DNA of 5,938 nt from Bacteroidota bacterium. Its GTDB lineage: Bacteria > Bacteroidota > Bacteroidia > Bacteroidales > Rikenellaceae. Position 1 is the stretch's first letter. Each line of letters starts with the position of its first letter. Positions 1 through 5,938 of the stretch are shown here, piece after piece. Made by a program: the position numbers and the translations under genes. The notes under the pieces are model-generated. The model made no database searches. It was not told where the DNA came from and saw only the letters and a list, made by a program, of their open reading frames with translations. The stretch spans positions 1 through 5,938 of the forward strand of contig JAEZTA010000110.1 of the NCBI GenBank assembly GCA_023443765.1. The letters run 5' to 3'.

Positions 1-1185
1 CCATGAAGAGGTGTAGAGTTCCGAATTGGAGGTTCCCGTACGGCGGACGCAGTTGTTGTAGAGGCTGTTGTCGTTGAAAGCCGGATCGGCCGGGAATGGC
101 TCGACACGGATAACGTCCTTGTAACCAATCTTTGCGAATGCGTCGTTCCATAGCAGGATGCCCCGCTCGACGGCGGCATAGGCAACCGCGTCGAAGGTCG
201 TATCGACGTAGAAAACCACGGGGCGCACATTTCCGGCGCTGTCGAGGATCGAACGACGGCAGGCATAATAGTCGGTCTTGGCCTCCTGCTCCTTGTCGGA
301 GAAGCGTTTGAACGCCTTGGCCGCAAGGCCGAGCCGCTGGTCGCAAAGGCGCATACGGCGTTCGGGAGCGCCCAGCAGGCGGAGCGTACGGCGGGCGACG
401 ATCGACTGGGGTTTATCGGTCCACAGGTCGAGTAACCCGAGAAAACTGACCGTCGTACCGTAGGAAAGCTCTCCCACCACCGATACACACTCCTTCCCGC
501 TCATCACGTCGGTCAACATGGAACGATCCTTCTTGTACTCGGCCTTGGCTGTCATCCAGCCGCCATAGGTATTGCCGCCGTCAGCGTCGATCGGACGCAG
601 ACGTTTGGCGTCCCCGACGAACAGCGCTGTAAGGTCGACGACAGCCGCCCGCTTGTCGGGTGTACGGGCCTTCACGGCATACGAAGCCACGATGGGACCA
701 ATGTTGCTCCGGTCGACAGCCTCGCGCATCGCAGCGCTGCCGTCGACGATGACCACGGGAGCAAACTCCCGCATGTAGAGAAGCGTATCGCTTGTGCCGC
801 GGCTGAACTCGACCATATAAGGCGGCACAGGCTGCTGGTGCGCCAGTCCGTCGCCGGGATCACCCGTGCGCTCGATCGTCGTCGTGATCATCAATCCCCT
901 GTCGAGCAGCGAATCGGGCAGTTCGAGGTAGAGTTTATCCTCGATCAGATGGAGGGTCAACCCTCCACCGCGCACAGTCCGGACGGGTTTGTCCTTGAAC
1001 AGTTTTTCGTAGGGAGTGATCTTTTTAACCGTATCCGCTTCCTGCTTCTTTTTCTTGTCGCGTTTCTTGTCCTTCGCATTGGCTTCCGCGACAGCCACAC
1101 CGGCTGCACGGACGGGTAAGGCCGCAGAAGACAGCAACATTCCCGCCAGCAGCGAAAGAAAAGCTATTTTAAACAGTTTCATCAT
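1..1185 (-). CDS. Secreted zinc-dependent metalloprotease, DUF5117/DUF4953 type, 5' part only (3' end outside window)
   Basis: Seen: 395 codons open from an ATG-ATG pair (1185 or 1182) to the window edge. Residues 1-27 form a signal peptide: a basic start (MMKLFK), a hydrophobic core, and a likely signal peptidase I site after V-R-A27, with no lipobox Cys. A Lys-rich linker follows (about 36-55). From residue 58 the protein matches the complete metalloprotease upstream of it along its length: YEKLFKDKP, LYLELPDSLLDRG (85-97), VVDLTALFVGDAKR (182-195), KKDRSML (218-224), RRTLRLL (265-271), SDKEQEAKTDYYA (296-308), VVFYVDTTF (323-331) and LLWNDAFAKIGY (344-355). This covers the DUF5118/DUF5117-like N-terminal region and the start of the peptidase domain. 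The frame leaves the window at a Trp equivalent to W384 of the paralogue, about 58 residues before HExxH, so catalytic competence cannot be judged. It begins 12 bases after the upstream stop codon, implying co-transcription. Unlike its neighbour it uses some TTA, CTA and TCA codons. Family assignment is confident; the substrate is unknown. Confidence 0.9.
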   Translation of the reverse strand, partial: MMKLFKIAFLSLLAGMLLSSAALPVRAAGVAVAEANAKDKKRDKKKKQEADTVKKITPYEKLFKDKPVRTVRGGGLTLHLIEDKLYLELPDSLLDRGLMITTTIERTGDPGDGLAHQQPVPPYMVEFSRGTSDTLLYMREFAPVVIVDGSAAMREAVDRSNIGPIVASYAVKARTPDKRAAVVDLTALFVGDAKRLRPIDADGGNTYGGWMTAKAEYKKDRSMLTDVMSGKECVSVVGELSYGTTVSFLGLLDLWTDKPQSIVARRTLRLLGAPERRMRLCDQRLGLAAKAFKRFSDKEQEAKTDYYACRRSILDSAGNVRPVVFYVDTTFDAVAYAAVERGILLWNDAFAKIGYKDVIRVEPFPADPAFNDNSLYNNCVRRTGTSNSELYTSSW

Positions 1186-1197
1186 AGTCCGGAGGAG

Positions 1198-3834
1198 TTA
1201 TTTTTTCAAAGCTTTCCCGATGTTGCGCAGCAACAGTTCGTAGTGCAGGCGGGCTTCGCCGGTCGCCGAAGCGCTCTTCGCGCGGAGCATCGTACGCAGT
1301 TTCAGCAAGGCGGCATAATCCGCTGCCTCGGTGTTGCGCGGATCGTAGTAGTTCAGGCGCGGAGAGCCGTAACCCAGCAGCGGCGCGGTATCGACCCGGT
1401 GCGCAGCGGAGAACGCGTCGAAAGGATCGTGACAGCAACATCCCCCGCAGGCGGTAAGTGCTGCAGTACGAGCGGCATGCTCCTCCAGGAACTCGGGAAC
1501 GGGAATCAAACCTTCGCCGGAGACGATCTTTTTCTCCTCGCGGGCTCCCGTTCCGGTGTATTTCAGCCCGGCCGAGAGGCTCAGACTGCGGACATATTCG
1601 CGCTGGAGCATCATCTCGACCGCATCGGGCGTGCGGCCTTTCAGCGTCGGGGCCCAGACGAAATCGTAAACATCCCGGCGGCACTCTTCGGGCGTATAGG
1701 CGTCCTTTTCGGCCAGTGCGGCGCTCAGGGCCACGCGCGCCGGAGCAGCTACGGCCACAGCCACCAGCGAGGCGGCGATCGACTCGGCAGGCGACGCCAT
1801 CAACGGCAGGTTGCGGATCAGGTCGGCATTGTCCAGCCATTTCATTTCCTTGAGTTGTGCGAGGCAGAACAGCAGGGACTCACGCTGGCGTTCGCGCGGC
1901 ACGCTTCGGTAAGCCTCCACGGGATCGCCCTCCATCTTCTCGGCGAAATAAATGCCGCCGACGTTGGCCAACACATGGTTCAGGTAGCGGATATACTGCG
2001 AGAGCACCTCCTCATAGAGGGTTCGCCGCTGGGAGAAATCAGGGTCCTGTGCGCCGATCCAGGCATTCATGTTGCCGAGGATGTATTTCAGGTTGGCAAT
2101 GCCGTAGGTAGAAGCCTTCACGGCGTTATCGCCCAGGTCCTCCGACTGCGAACGGGGGTCGATCGAGCGGCTGAACTGCTGCTTGCCGAAACGGTAGACC
2201 GAGTCGGCAGCCGCCACGGTCATCCATTTCGAAGTGACGGCATATTCATCGGCCGCCGACGCTGCGTCAGGGACAGGTGTGTAAAGCCATTTCACGGCAT
2301 AGTAGTCGTAGAGGCCGAAGCGCGGCGGAGTGAGTTTCACGCCGCGTTCCTTGTCTCCGGGCTGGGCTACGTAGTTGAAACGGGCATAGTCCATGATCGA
2401 AGTGGTCGTACCATGCTGCTGTGTAAACGAGGGCGAACGCAGCGAATCGACCGGAATCACAGCCGAAGCACTCATGTTATGCATGTAACCCAGGCAGTGG
2501 CCGACCTCATGGGCCAGCACGTAGCGCAGTCCGTCACCGATCACCTCCTCGGGGATGGTCACCGCGCGCACCCGCTCGTCGGCCTGAGCAGTCTGGACGA
2601 AGAGCCAGTTGTTCAGCAGCTTCATAATGTCGTGATAGACATAAACCGAGGCGTTGAGTATCTCGCCGCTGCGCGGATCGACCCACGAGGGCCCCATAGC
2701 GTTGGCAATGGCGATGGGCGCATAGCGAATACAGGAGTATTTGATGTTGTCGGGATCGAATTCGGGATCGTCCGTCGGATAGGGTTTCGCCGTGATGGCA
2801 TTCCTGAACCCGATGCGTTCGAAAGGCTCGTTCCACTGGTTGACAGCCTCGAAGATATGCTTTTTCCACATCTCCGGGAACCCGTTGTCAACGTAGAAAA
2901 CGATCTGTTTCTTCGGCTCGACCAATTCGCCGCGCCGGTAAGCCTCCATGTCGGACGGTTCGAGCCGCCAGCGGTGGGCGTAGTAGATCACCTTAGCGCG
3001 CTGCTCACGTTCGCTGAAAAGCACCTTGCCCGTCGGGAAAACCGACATACGGCTGTCGGTAATGCGCGGGCGGTAGGCTTCGCGCGGCAGCAACACCAGC
3101 GAGCGGGTCATCACGGCCGTCAGCGGCTGGTCCTTAATCAGCGTCGTACGGCCGCGCGTGAGCGTAAAAATGTAGCTCAGCGTACTGCGGATCACCACAT
3201 TGTCGCTGAATGCCTTGATTTCACCCAGCATCGAACGCTCCTTCTGAAAGGTTTTCTTGAGTTCGAAAGCCGTATAAAGTCCGTATGCCGAGAACGGAGA
3301 CATCTCCTCCACGTCGGCCACGAACAGGTCCGTAGCGTTGACCACCACGGCCGTACTGTCCTTATTCCAGGCTTCAATCTTGTAGTTCCGAAGAATGGGG
3401 TCAGCCGTATTGCGTTTCACGGCCTCGACCAATGCGCGGGAGGCCCCCACTTCGTCGGTGATGTTCTCGCAGTTGACCGTCCGCAACTGGACCGAGCGGT
3501 CGTTGCGTGTGAAGACCACGTGCAGCGGGTAATCCGACTTGGAACCCGTCGTCGCCGCGGCATTGTCCGAGACCTCCGAAATGGTCGATCCCAGCAGCAT
3601 CTCACGGCCGAAAAGCGAATCGGGGATTTCGAAATAGAGCTTCCCTTTGACATCGTGCAGGCGGAACATGCCGTCGGCCACGGGATGTTTTTCCTTGAAA
3701 AGTTTGTCGTAATCGCTCTCCTTCGGTTTCCCGGCCGAACTCTCCGTCTTCTTCGAAGCGGAGGATTTGGGCTTTTTAGCCGTTGCCGTCACCGCCGTGA
3801 AACAGAGCAACAGCACCAATAGTTTTCGGATCAT
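1198..3834 (-). CDS. Secreted zinc-dependent metalloprotease, DUF5117/DUF4953 family, complete (878 aa)
   Basis: Predicted exported endopeptidase that hydrolyses peptide bonds with one catalytic zinc; substrate unknown. Seen: signal peptide at 1-19 (MIRKLLVLLL start, A-T-A19 cleavage site), then a Lys/Ser-rich linker (20-40). A DUF5118-like segment (about 41-85, DYDKLFK and LYFEIPDSLFGRE) and a DUF5117-like region (about 85-290) follow. The peptidase domain starts near 308 (IVFYVDNGFPEMWKKHI) and includes GPSWVDPRSGEI (381-392). The zinc site is HEVGHCLGYMHN: ligands H442, H446 and H452, general base E443. A metzincin-like Met-turn follows at SIMDY (M481), then FNYVAQPGD and FGLYDYYAVKW, all typical of the family. 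The C-terminal part (about 570-878) is mostly helical in appearance. Near its end lies an odd cysteine cluster, C796-G-G-C-C-C-H802. The start at 3834 is chosen because the signal peptide begins there; the frame stays open to an ATG at 3924, but that extension has no signal character. It is the first gene of an operon with the paralogue that follows 12 bases downstream. Confidence 0.95.
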   Translation of the reverse strand: MIRKLLVLLLCFTAVTATAKKPKSSASKKTESSAGKPKESDYDKLFKEKHPVADGMFRLHDVKGKLYFEIPDSLFGREMLLGSTISEVSDNAAATTGSKSDYPLHVVFTRNDRSVQLRTVNCENITDEVGASRALVEAVKRNTADPILRNYKIEAWNKDSTAVVVNATDLFVADVEEMSPFSAYGLYTAFELKKTFQKERSMLGEIKAFSDNVVIRSTLSYIFTLTRGRTTLIKDQPLTAVMTRSLVLLPREAYRPRITDSRMSVFPTGKVLFSEREQRAKVIYYAHRWRLEPSDMEAYRRGELVEPKKQIVFYVDNGFPEMWKKHIFEAVNQWNEPFERIGFRNAITAKPYPTDDPEFDPDNIKYSCIRYAPIAIANAMGPSWVDPRSGEILNASVYVYHDIMKLLNNWLFVQTAQADERVRAVTIPEEVIGDGLRYVLAHEVGHCLGYMHNMSASAVIPVDSLRSPSFTQQHGTTTSIMDYARFNYVAQPGDKERGVKLTPPRFGLYDYYAVKWLYTPVPDAASAADEYAVTSKWMTVAAADSVYRFGKQQFSRSIDPRSQSEDLGDNAVKASTYGIANLKYILGNMNAWIGAQDPDFSQRRTLYEEVLSQYIRYLNHVLANVGGIYFAEKMEGDPVEAYRSVPRERQRESLLFCLAQLKEMKWLDNADLIRNLPLMASPAESIAASLVAVAVAAPARVALSAALAEKDAYTPEECRRDVYDFVWAPTLKGRTPDAVEMMLQREYVRSLSLSAGLKYTGTGAREEKKIVSGEGLIPVPEFLEEHAARTAALTACGGCCCHDPFDAFSAAHRVDTAPLLGYGSPRLNYYDPRNTEAADYAALLKLRTMLRAKSASATGEARLHYELLLRNIGKALKK

Positions 3835-3873
3835 CTGCTGAAATTTAGAATTGTGTTCGAGGTTCCTGCGGCC

Positions 3874-3887
3874 CGGTCCTACGACCG
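3874..3887 (-). repeat. Small inverted repeat in the metalloprotease leader
   Basis: On the minus strand CGGTC-GTAG-GACCG forms a 5-bp stem with a 4-base loop, just downstream of the candidate -7 element and about 40 bases before the start codon. It would lie in the 5' untranslated region. It has no T-run, so it is not a terminator. It may be a weak RNA hairpin or chance. Confidence 0.3.
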
Positions 3888-3890
3888 ACC

Positions 3891-3918
3891 TATAATAAAG
3901 AGGGAATTTCCCCGGAAA
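3891..3918 (-). promoter_or_regulatory. Candidate promoter for the metalloprotease operon
   Basis: The terminator upstream means the metalloprotease genes need a promoter somewhere in 3936-3835. The best candidate is TATTATA (3897-3891, minus strand), preceded after 17 bases by TTTC (3918-3915). It only loosely fits the Bacteroidota -7/-33 consensus (TAnnTTTG with an upstream TTTG) and the match is weak. The existence of a promoter in this gap is a sound inference; the exact placement is a guess. Confidence 0.3.
3902..3912. repeat. Short palindrome GGGAATTTCCC in the intergenic region
   Basis: Five-base arms GGGAA and TTCCC flank a single central T. It lies between the candidate -33 and -7 elements of the metalloprotease promoter, where a dimeric regulator could bind. 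Nothing else supports operator function, and a palindrome this short can arise by chance. Confidence 0.25.
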
Positions 3919-3936
3919 CGACATACACGACGCCCG

Positions 3937-3968
3937 AAAAAAATGGGCCGTGTCTCACGACACGGCCC
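3937..3968 (-). terminator. Rho-independent terminator of the PKD/propeller lipoprotein gene
   Basis: Read on the minus strand, a perfect 10-bp stem GGGCCGTGTC / GACACGGCCC encloses a GTGA loop, a GNRA-type tetraloop in RNA. It is followed by one A and a run of seven T's (3943-3937). It starts 23 bases after the TGA stop of the lipoprotein gene. The plus strand has no T-run after the stem, so termination is expected only in the minus direction. It isolates the lipoprotein transcript from the metalloprotease operon. Confidence 0.93.
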
Positions 3969-3991
3969 GCTCATCCCTGATTCTCAGCGGA

Positions 3992-5893
3992 TCAGTACAT
4001 ATATTCGGTTTTGGATGGGTTGCCTCCCAGCTGCGACCACGACGCGGCACAGCCGTCGGCCGAGCCCTTCACCGCAAAGACGGTGGGTTTGTCGTCCTTC
4101 ATGCCGTTGACGTAGATCGTTCCGTCGGAGGAGATCGCCGGCGACGAGCGCAGTTCGTCGGCCAGTTTGATCTCCGCCACGCGCGAACCGTCCGTCGGAC
4201 GGAGCTTCACCAGCTTGCCCGTGGTCTTATCGTTATAGTAAACATAGCCCTGATTGTCGACGGCCGGAACGCCGTTGATGTCGCCGTCGGCAGCATGCTC
4301 CCAGATCACGGAACCCGTTGCGGAGATCGCCGTAACGTGGGCGGCGACGCTGCCCGTCTTCTGCGATGCGGCGTAAACCGTACCGTCCTCGCCCAGCACG
4401 AGGCCCATGCCCGACTGCGCACAGTCGCCCTTGACGGGGCAGTACCACTCCGGTTCGGGCGTCTGCCCGTAGACAGTCTTTTCCGAATCGTAGCAGTAGA
4501 CGATCGCACCGCCCATGCTTTTGTCGACACGCACGCCCTGGTTCTGGAAGAGAATATAGACCTTGCCGCCGGGACCCGATGCGGGCTGGGTTCCATTCGG
4601 TCCCTCCTCGGTAGCGTCCTTACCCATACCGCCGTAGTTGTGCTCACGACCGTTCGATGCGATACTGGAGAAGCGCCATTTGCCTTCGCCATTGGGGAAG
4701 AAGACGCGCATGCCGTGGTTACCGCCCGTACCGGCGATCACCATGCCGTTCTTCAGCGGCAACACGCCGCCGTAGGAACCCGAGTTGACGTGCGCTTCGG
4801 CAATGCGGCTGCCCGACGATTTTTCGTAAACCTGGAAATTCTGGCGGCCCGACGGAGCGTTACGCATCACGACGAACAGGTATTTCTCGGTGATGGCCGG
4901 CGAGAGGAAACGGAAGCTGGTGTTCACGCCCGTATTCGTGTACCAGACCTGCGAACCACCTCCGGCTCCGCCGCTGATGGCGTAGAATGCACTGCCGCCC
5001 TGGCTCTTGTTGGGTTCGTTGAAACCCGCCAGCGCATAGACCGTACCGTCGGCATCGACCGACGGGGTCGGCGACTGGACTTTGATCGAACCGCTGTTAT
5101 TCACGGCCGAAGCGCCGTCCTTGCCGATGTCGAAAGCCCAGAGGCGCTCGCCTGCCTTCGTAAAACATACCAGCGAATAACCCGTCGAGGTCACATAGAC
5201 GTACTCGCCGTCGGGGCTGACCGCAGGCGACGTGCCGAAGATGTAGGCATCCTTCGTATCGTCGTAGGGATAGGACCAGATCAGGTCGAGGTTGATGGCG
5301 CCGCGGCCCACCTCGATAGTCACGGTCTTGGTGTTGCGCCCCTTCTTGTTGTCGGTCACGGTGAGCGAAACCTCCGTGGAACCCTGTGCCGCAAAGGTGA
5401 ACTCGGGATTCTGCTTGTCGGAGGTCGTGGTTCCGAATTTCCACTCCCAGGCCACCACTTCGCCGTCCTCATCGGTCGAGAGGTCGGTGAACTGCACGGG
5501 TTCGCCGGCTACGACCTTCTCGGGCGACCAGCTGAAGTCGGCCACAGGCCGGATGTTGTTGTCCACAACGACGATCGTCTTCTCGAACGACGACTTTTTC
5601 GCCCCGCGGTCGGAGGTGACCGTCAGCTTGATGACGTACTCCCCGGCCTGGTCGTAGGAGATGTTCTCCGGGGTGGTTTCATAGGAGACGACGCCTTTGC
5701 CCAGTTCCCATTTACAGATGGCGATCAGGGCGTTCTCGGCCGTCGACGTATTGGTGATCACGACCGGATCGCCCACGTCGTAGGACTCTTTGTCGGTGGT
5801 GAAGCTGGCATGGACCGCAACTTCCTCGTCCGGTTGGCAGGAGGTCGCCCCCAGGAGGGCGAAGGCGGCCAGCATATAGATAAATCGTTTCAT
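3992..5893 (-). CDS. PKD-domain and PQQ-like beta-propeller lipoprotein, probably surface-exposed (633 aa)
   Basis: Seen: a lipoprotein signal peptide (1-18) ending in the lipobox A-T-S-C19, followed by Q-P-D-E-E. An acidic run right after the lipidated Cys matches the known Bacteroidota lipoprotein export signal, so the protein is probably anchored on the outer face of the outer membrane. Two PKD/Ig-like domains follow. The first is divergent (about 26-112). The second is classic (about 115-196), with ADFSWSP, VQFTDLST, WEWKFG and VSLTVTDNKKG. Residues 200-633 resemble a PQQ/BamB-like propeller. Eight blade-type strands of the pattern SPAxxxDGxxYV can be counted, near 222, 274, 331, 376, 437, 496, 541 and 583. 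The end, SWSQLGGNPSKTEYMY, resembles the W-x-x-x-G-N closing segment of such proteins. No catalytic residues are evident, so a binding or scaffold role to a polymer or protein is inferred. An in-frame TAA at 5926-5924 limits the start to 5893. The stop is TGA and an intrinsic terminator follows at once, so it ends its own transcript. BamB itself is unlikely, given the PKD domains and surface signal. Confidence 0.92.
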   Translation of the reverse strand: MKRFIYMLAAFALLGATSCQPDEEVAVHASFTTDKESYDVGDPVVITNTSTAENALIAICKWELGKGVVSYETTPENISYDQAGEYVIKLTVTSDRGAKKSSFEKTIVVVDNNIRPVADFSWSPEKVVAGEPVQFTDLSTDEDGEVVAWEWKFGTTTSDKQNPEFTFAAQGSTEVSLTVTDNKKGRNTKTVTIEVGRGAINLDLIWSYPYDDTKDAYIFGTSPAVSPDGEYVYVTSTGYSLVCFTKAGERLWAFDIGKDGASAVNNSGSIKVQSPTPSVDADGTVYALAGFNEPNKSQGGSAFYAISGGAGGGSQVWYTNTGVNTSFRFLSPAITEKYLFVVMRNAPSGRQNFQVYEKSSGSRIAEAHVNSGSYGGVLPLKNGMVIAGTGGNHGMRVFFPNGEGKWRFSSIASNGREHNYGGMGKDATEEGPNGTQPASGPGGKVYILFQNQGVRVDKSMGGAIVYCYDSEKTVYGQTPEPEWYCPVKGDCAQSGMGLVLGEDGTVYAASQKTGSVAAHVTAISATGSVIWEHAADGDINGVPAVDNQGYVYYNDKTTGKLVKLRPTDGSRVAEIKLADELRSSPAISSDGTIYVNGMKDDKPTVFAVKGSADGCAASWSQLGGNPSKTEYMY

Positions 5894-5923
5894 TTCAGTC
5901 AGTTTTGAGCTTTGGTTGCATAC

Positions 5924-5938
5924 TTACTTGAATTCGAG
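5924..5938 (-). other. Possible 3' end of an upstream gene (very short, uncertain)
   Basis: At the right edge the minus strand reads CTC GAA TTC AAG TAA, which could be the tail (L-E-F-K-stop) of a gene ending 30 bases before the lipoprotein start. If so, the lipoprotein would sit downstream in an operon, which fits the lack of an obvious promoter in 5894-5923. Only four codons are visible, so this is a suggestion, not a gene call. Confidence 0.15.

Noticed and set aside
1191..1197. GGAGGAG next to the second metalloprotease start, resembling a Shine-Dalgarno site.
   Set aside because: It is on the plus strand, while the gene is on the minus strand, where the sequence reads CTCCTCC and cannot act as a ribosome binding site.
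838..1243. Short plus-strand open frames over the start of the second metalloprotease.
   Set aside because: They overlap a well-supported minus-strand gene with matching paralogue motifs. Their hydrophobic stretch is simply the complement of the Lys-rich linker.
1243..3822. An 859-codon open frame on the plus strand opposite the complete metalloprotease.
   Set aside because: It is in exact codon register with the real gene, so its stops would have to come from sense TTA, CTA or TCA codons, which this gene avoids. The translation is rich in Arg and His with no domain, while the minus-strand frame has a signal peptide and zinc motif.
3841..3848. TAAATTTC on the minus strand, one base from the Bacteroidota -7 consensus TAnnTTTG.
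   Set aside because: It sits only six bases before the start codon and has no TTTG at the expected upstream distance, so a promoter here would leave almost no leader.
3835..3924. An alternative upstream start of the metalloprotease, adding 30 residues from an ATG at 3924.
   Set aside because: The added residues are polar and would bury the signal peptide that begins at 3834. The stretch is also where the promoter and leader should lie.
3950..5908. A 652-codon open frame on the plus strand opposite the PKD/propeller gene.
   Set aside because: Same explanation: it is codon-register antisense to a gene lacking TTA, CTA and TCA codons over that span, starts inside the terminator stem, and shows no recognisable domain.

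Overview
The window looks like a chromosomal segment of a Bacteroidota species, most likely of the order Bacteroidales. The base composition is GC-rich for that order and TTA, CTA and TCA codons are scarce, which would suit an Alistipes-like genome, but the genus is only an inference. The protein families point the same way: DUF5117/DUF4953-type secreted zinc metalloproteases, and a lipoprotein with an acidic '+2' sequence of the Bacteroidota surface-export kind. Start codons lack a Shine-Dalgarno sequence, as is usual in the phylum.

All convincing genes lie on the minus strand. From right to left in transcription order they are: (1) at 5893-3992, a complete 633-residue lipoprotein with two PKD domains and a PQQ/BamB-like beta-propeller; (2) a strong intrinsic terminator at 3968-3937 (10-bp perfect stem, GTGA loop, seven T's); (3) a leader of about 100 bases that should hold a promoter; (4) at 3834-1198, a complete 878-residue secreted zinc metalloprotease with an HEVGHCLGYMH zinc site and a downstream Met-turn; (5) after only 12 bases, at 1185, a second metalloprotease of the same family that runs off the left edge just before its catalytic motif would appear.

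The two metalloproteases are tandem paralogues and almost certainly form one operon. The terminator separates them from the PKD/propeller gene, so co-function with that lipoprotein is suggested by adjacency only. A plausible overall picture is cell-envelope protein processing or nutrient-protein degradation: two exported metallopeptidases beside a surface lipoprotein with binding-type domains. No substrate can be read from the sequence.

I see no RNA genes, insertion sequences, CRISPR arrays, attachment sites or origins. Long open frames on the plus strand opposite genes 2 and 3 are codon-bias shadows. The window looks like ordinary Bacteroidales envelope genes rather than a clearly new system. 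The points most worth a second look are a Cys-rich motif near the C-terminus of the complete metalloprotease, the divergence of the second paralogue just before its active site, and the likely surface export of the propeller lipoprotein.
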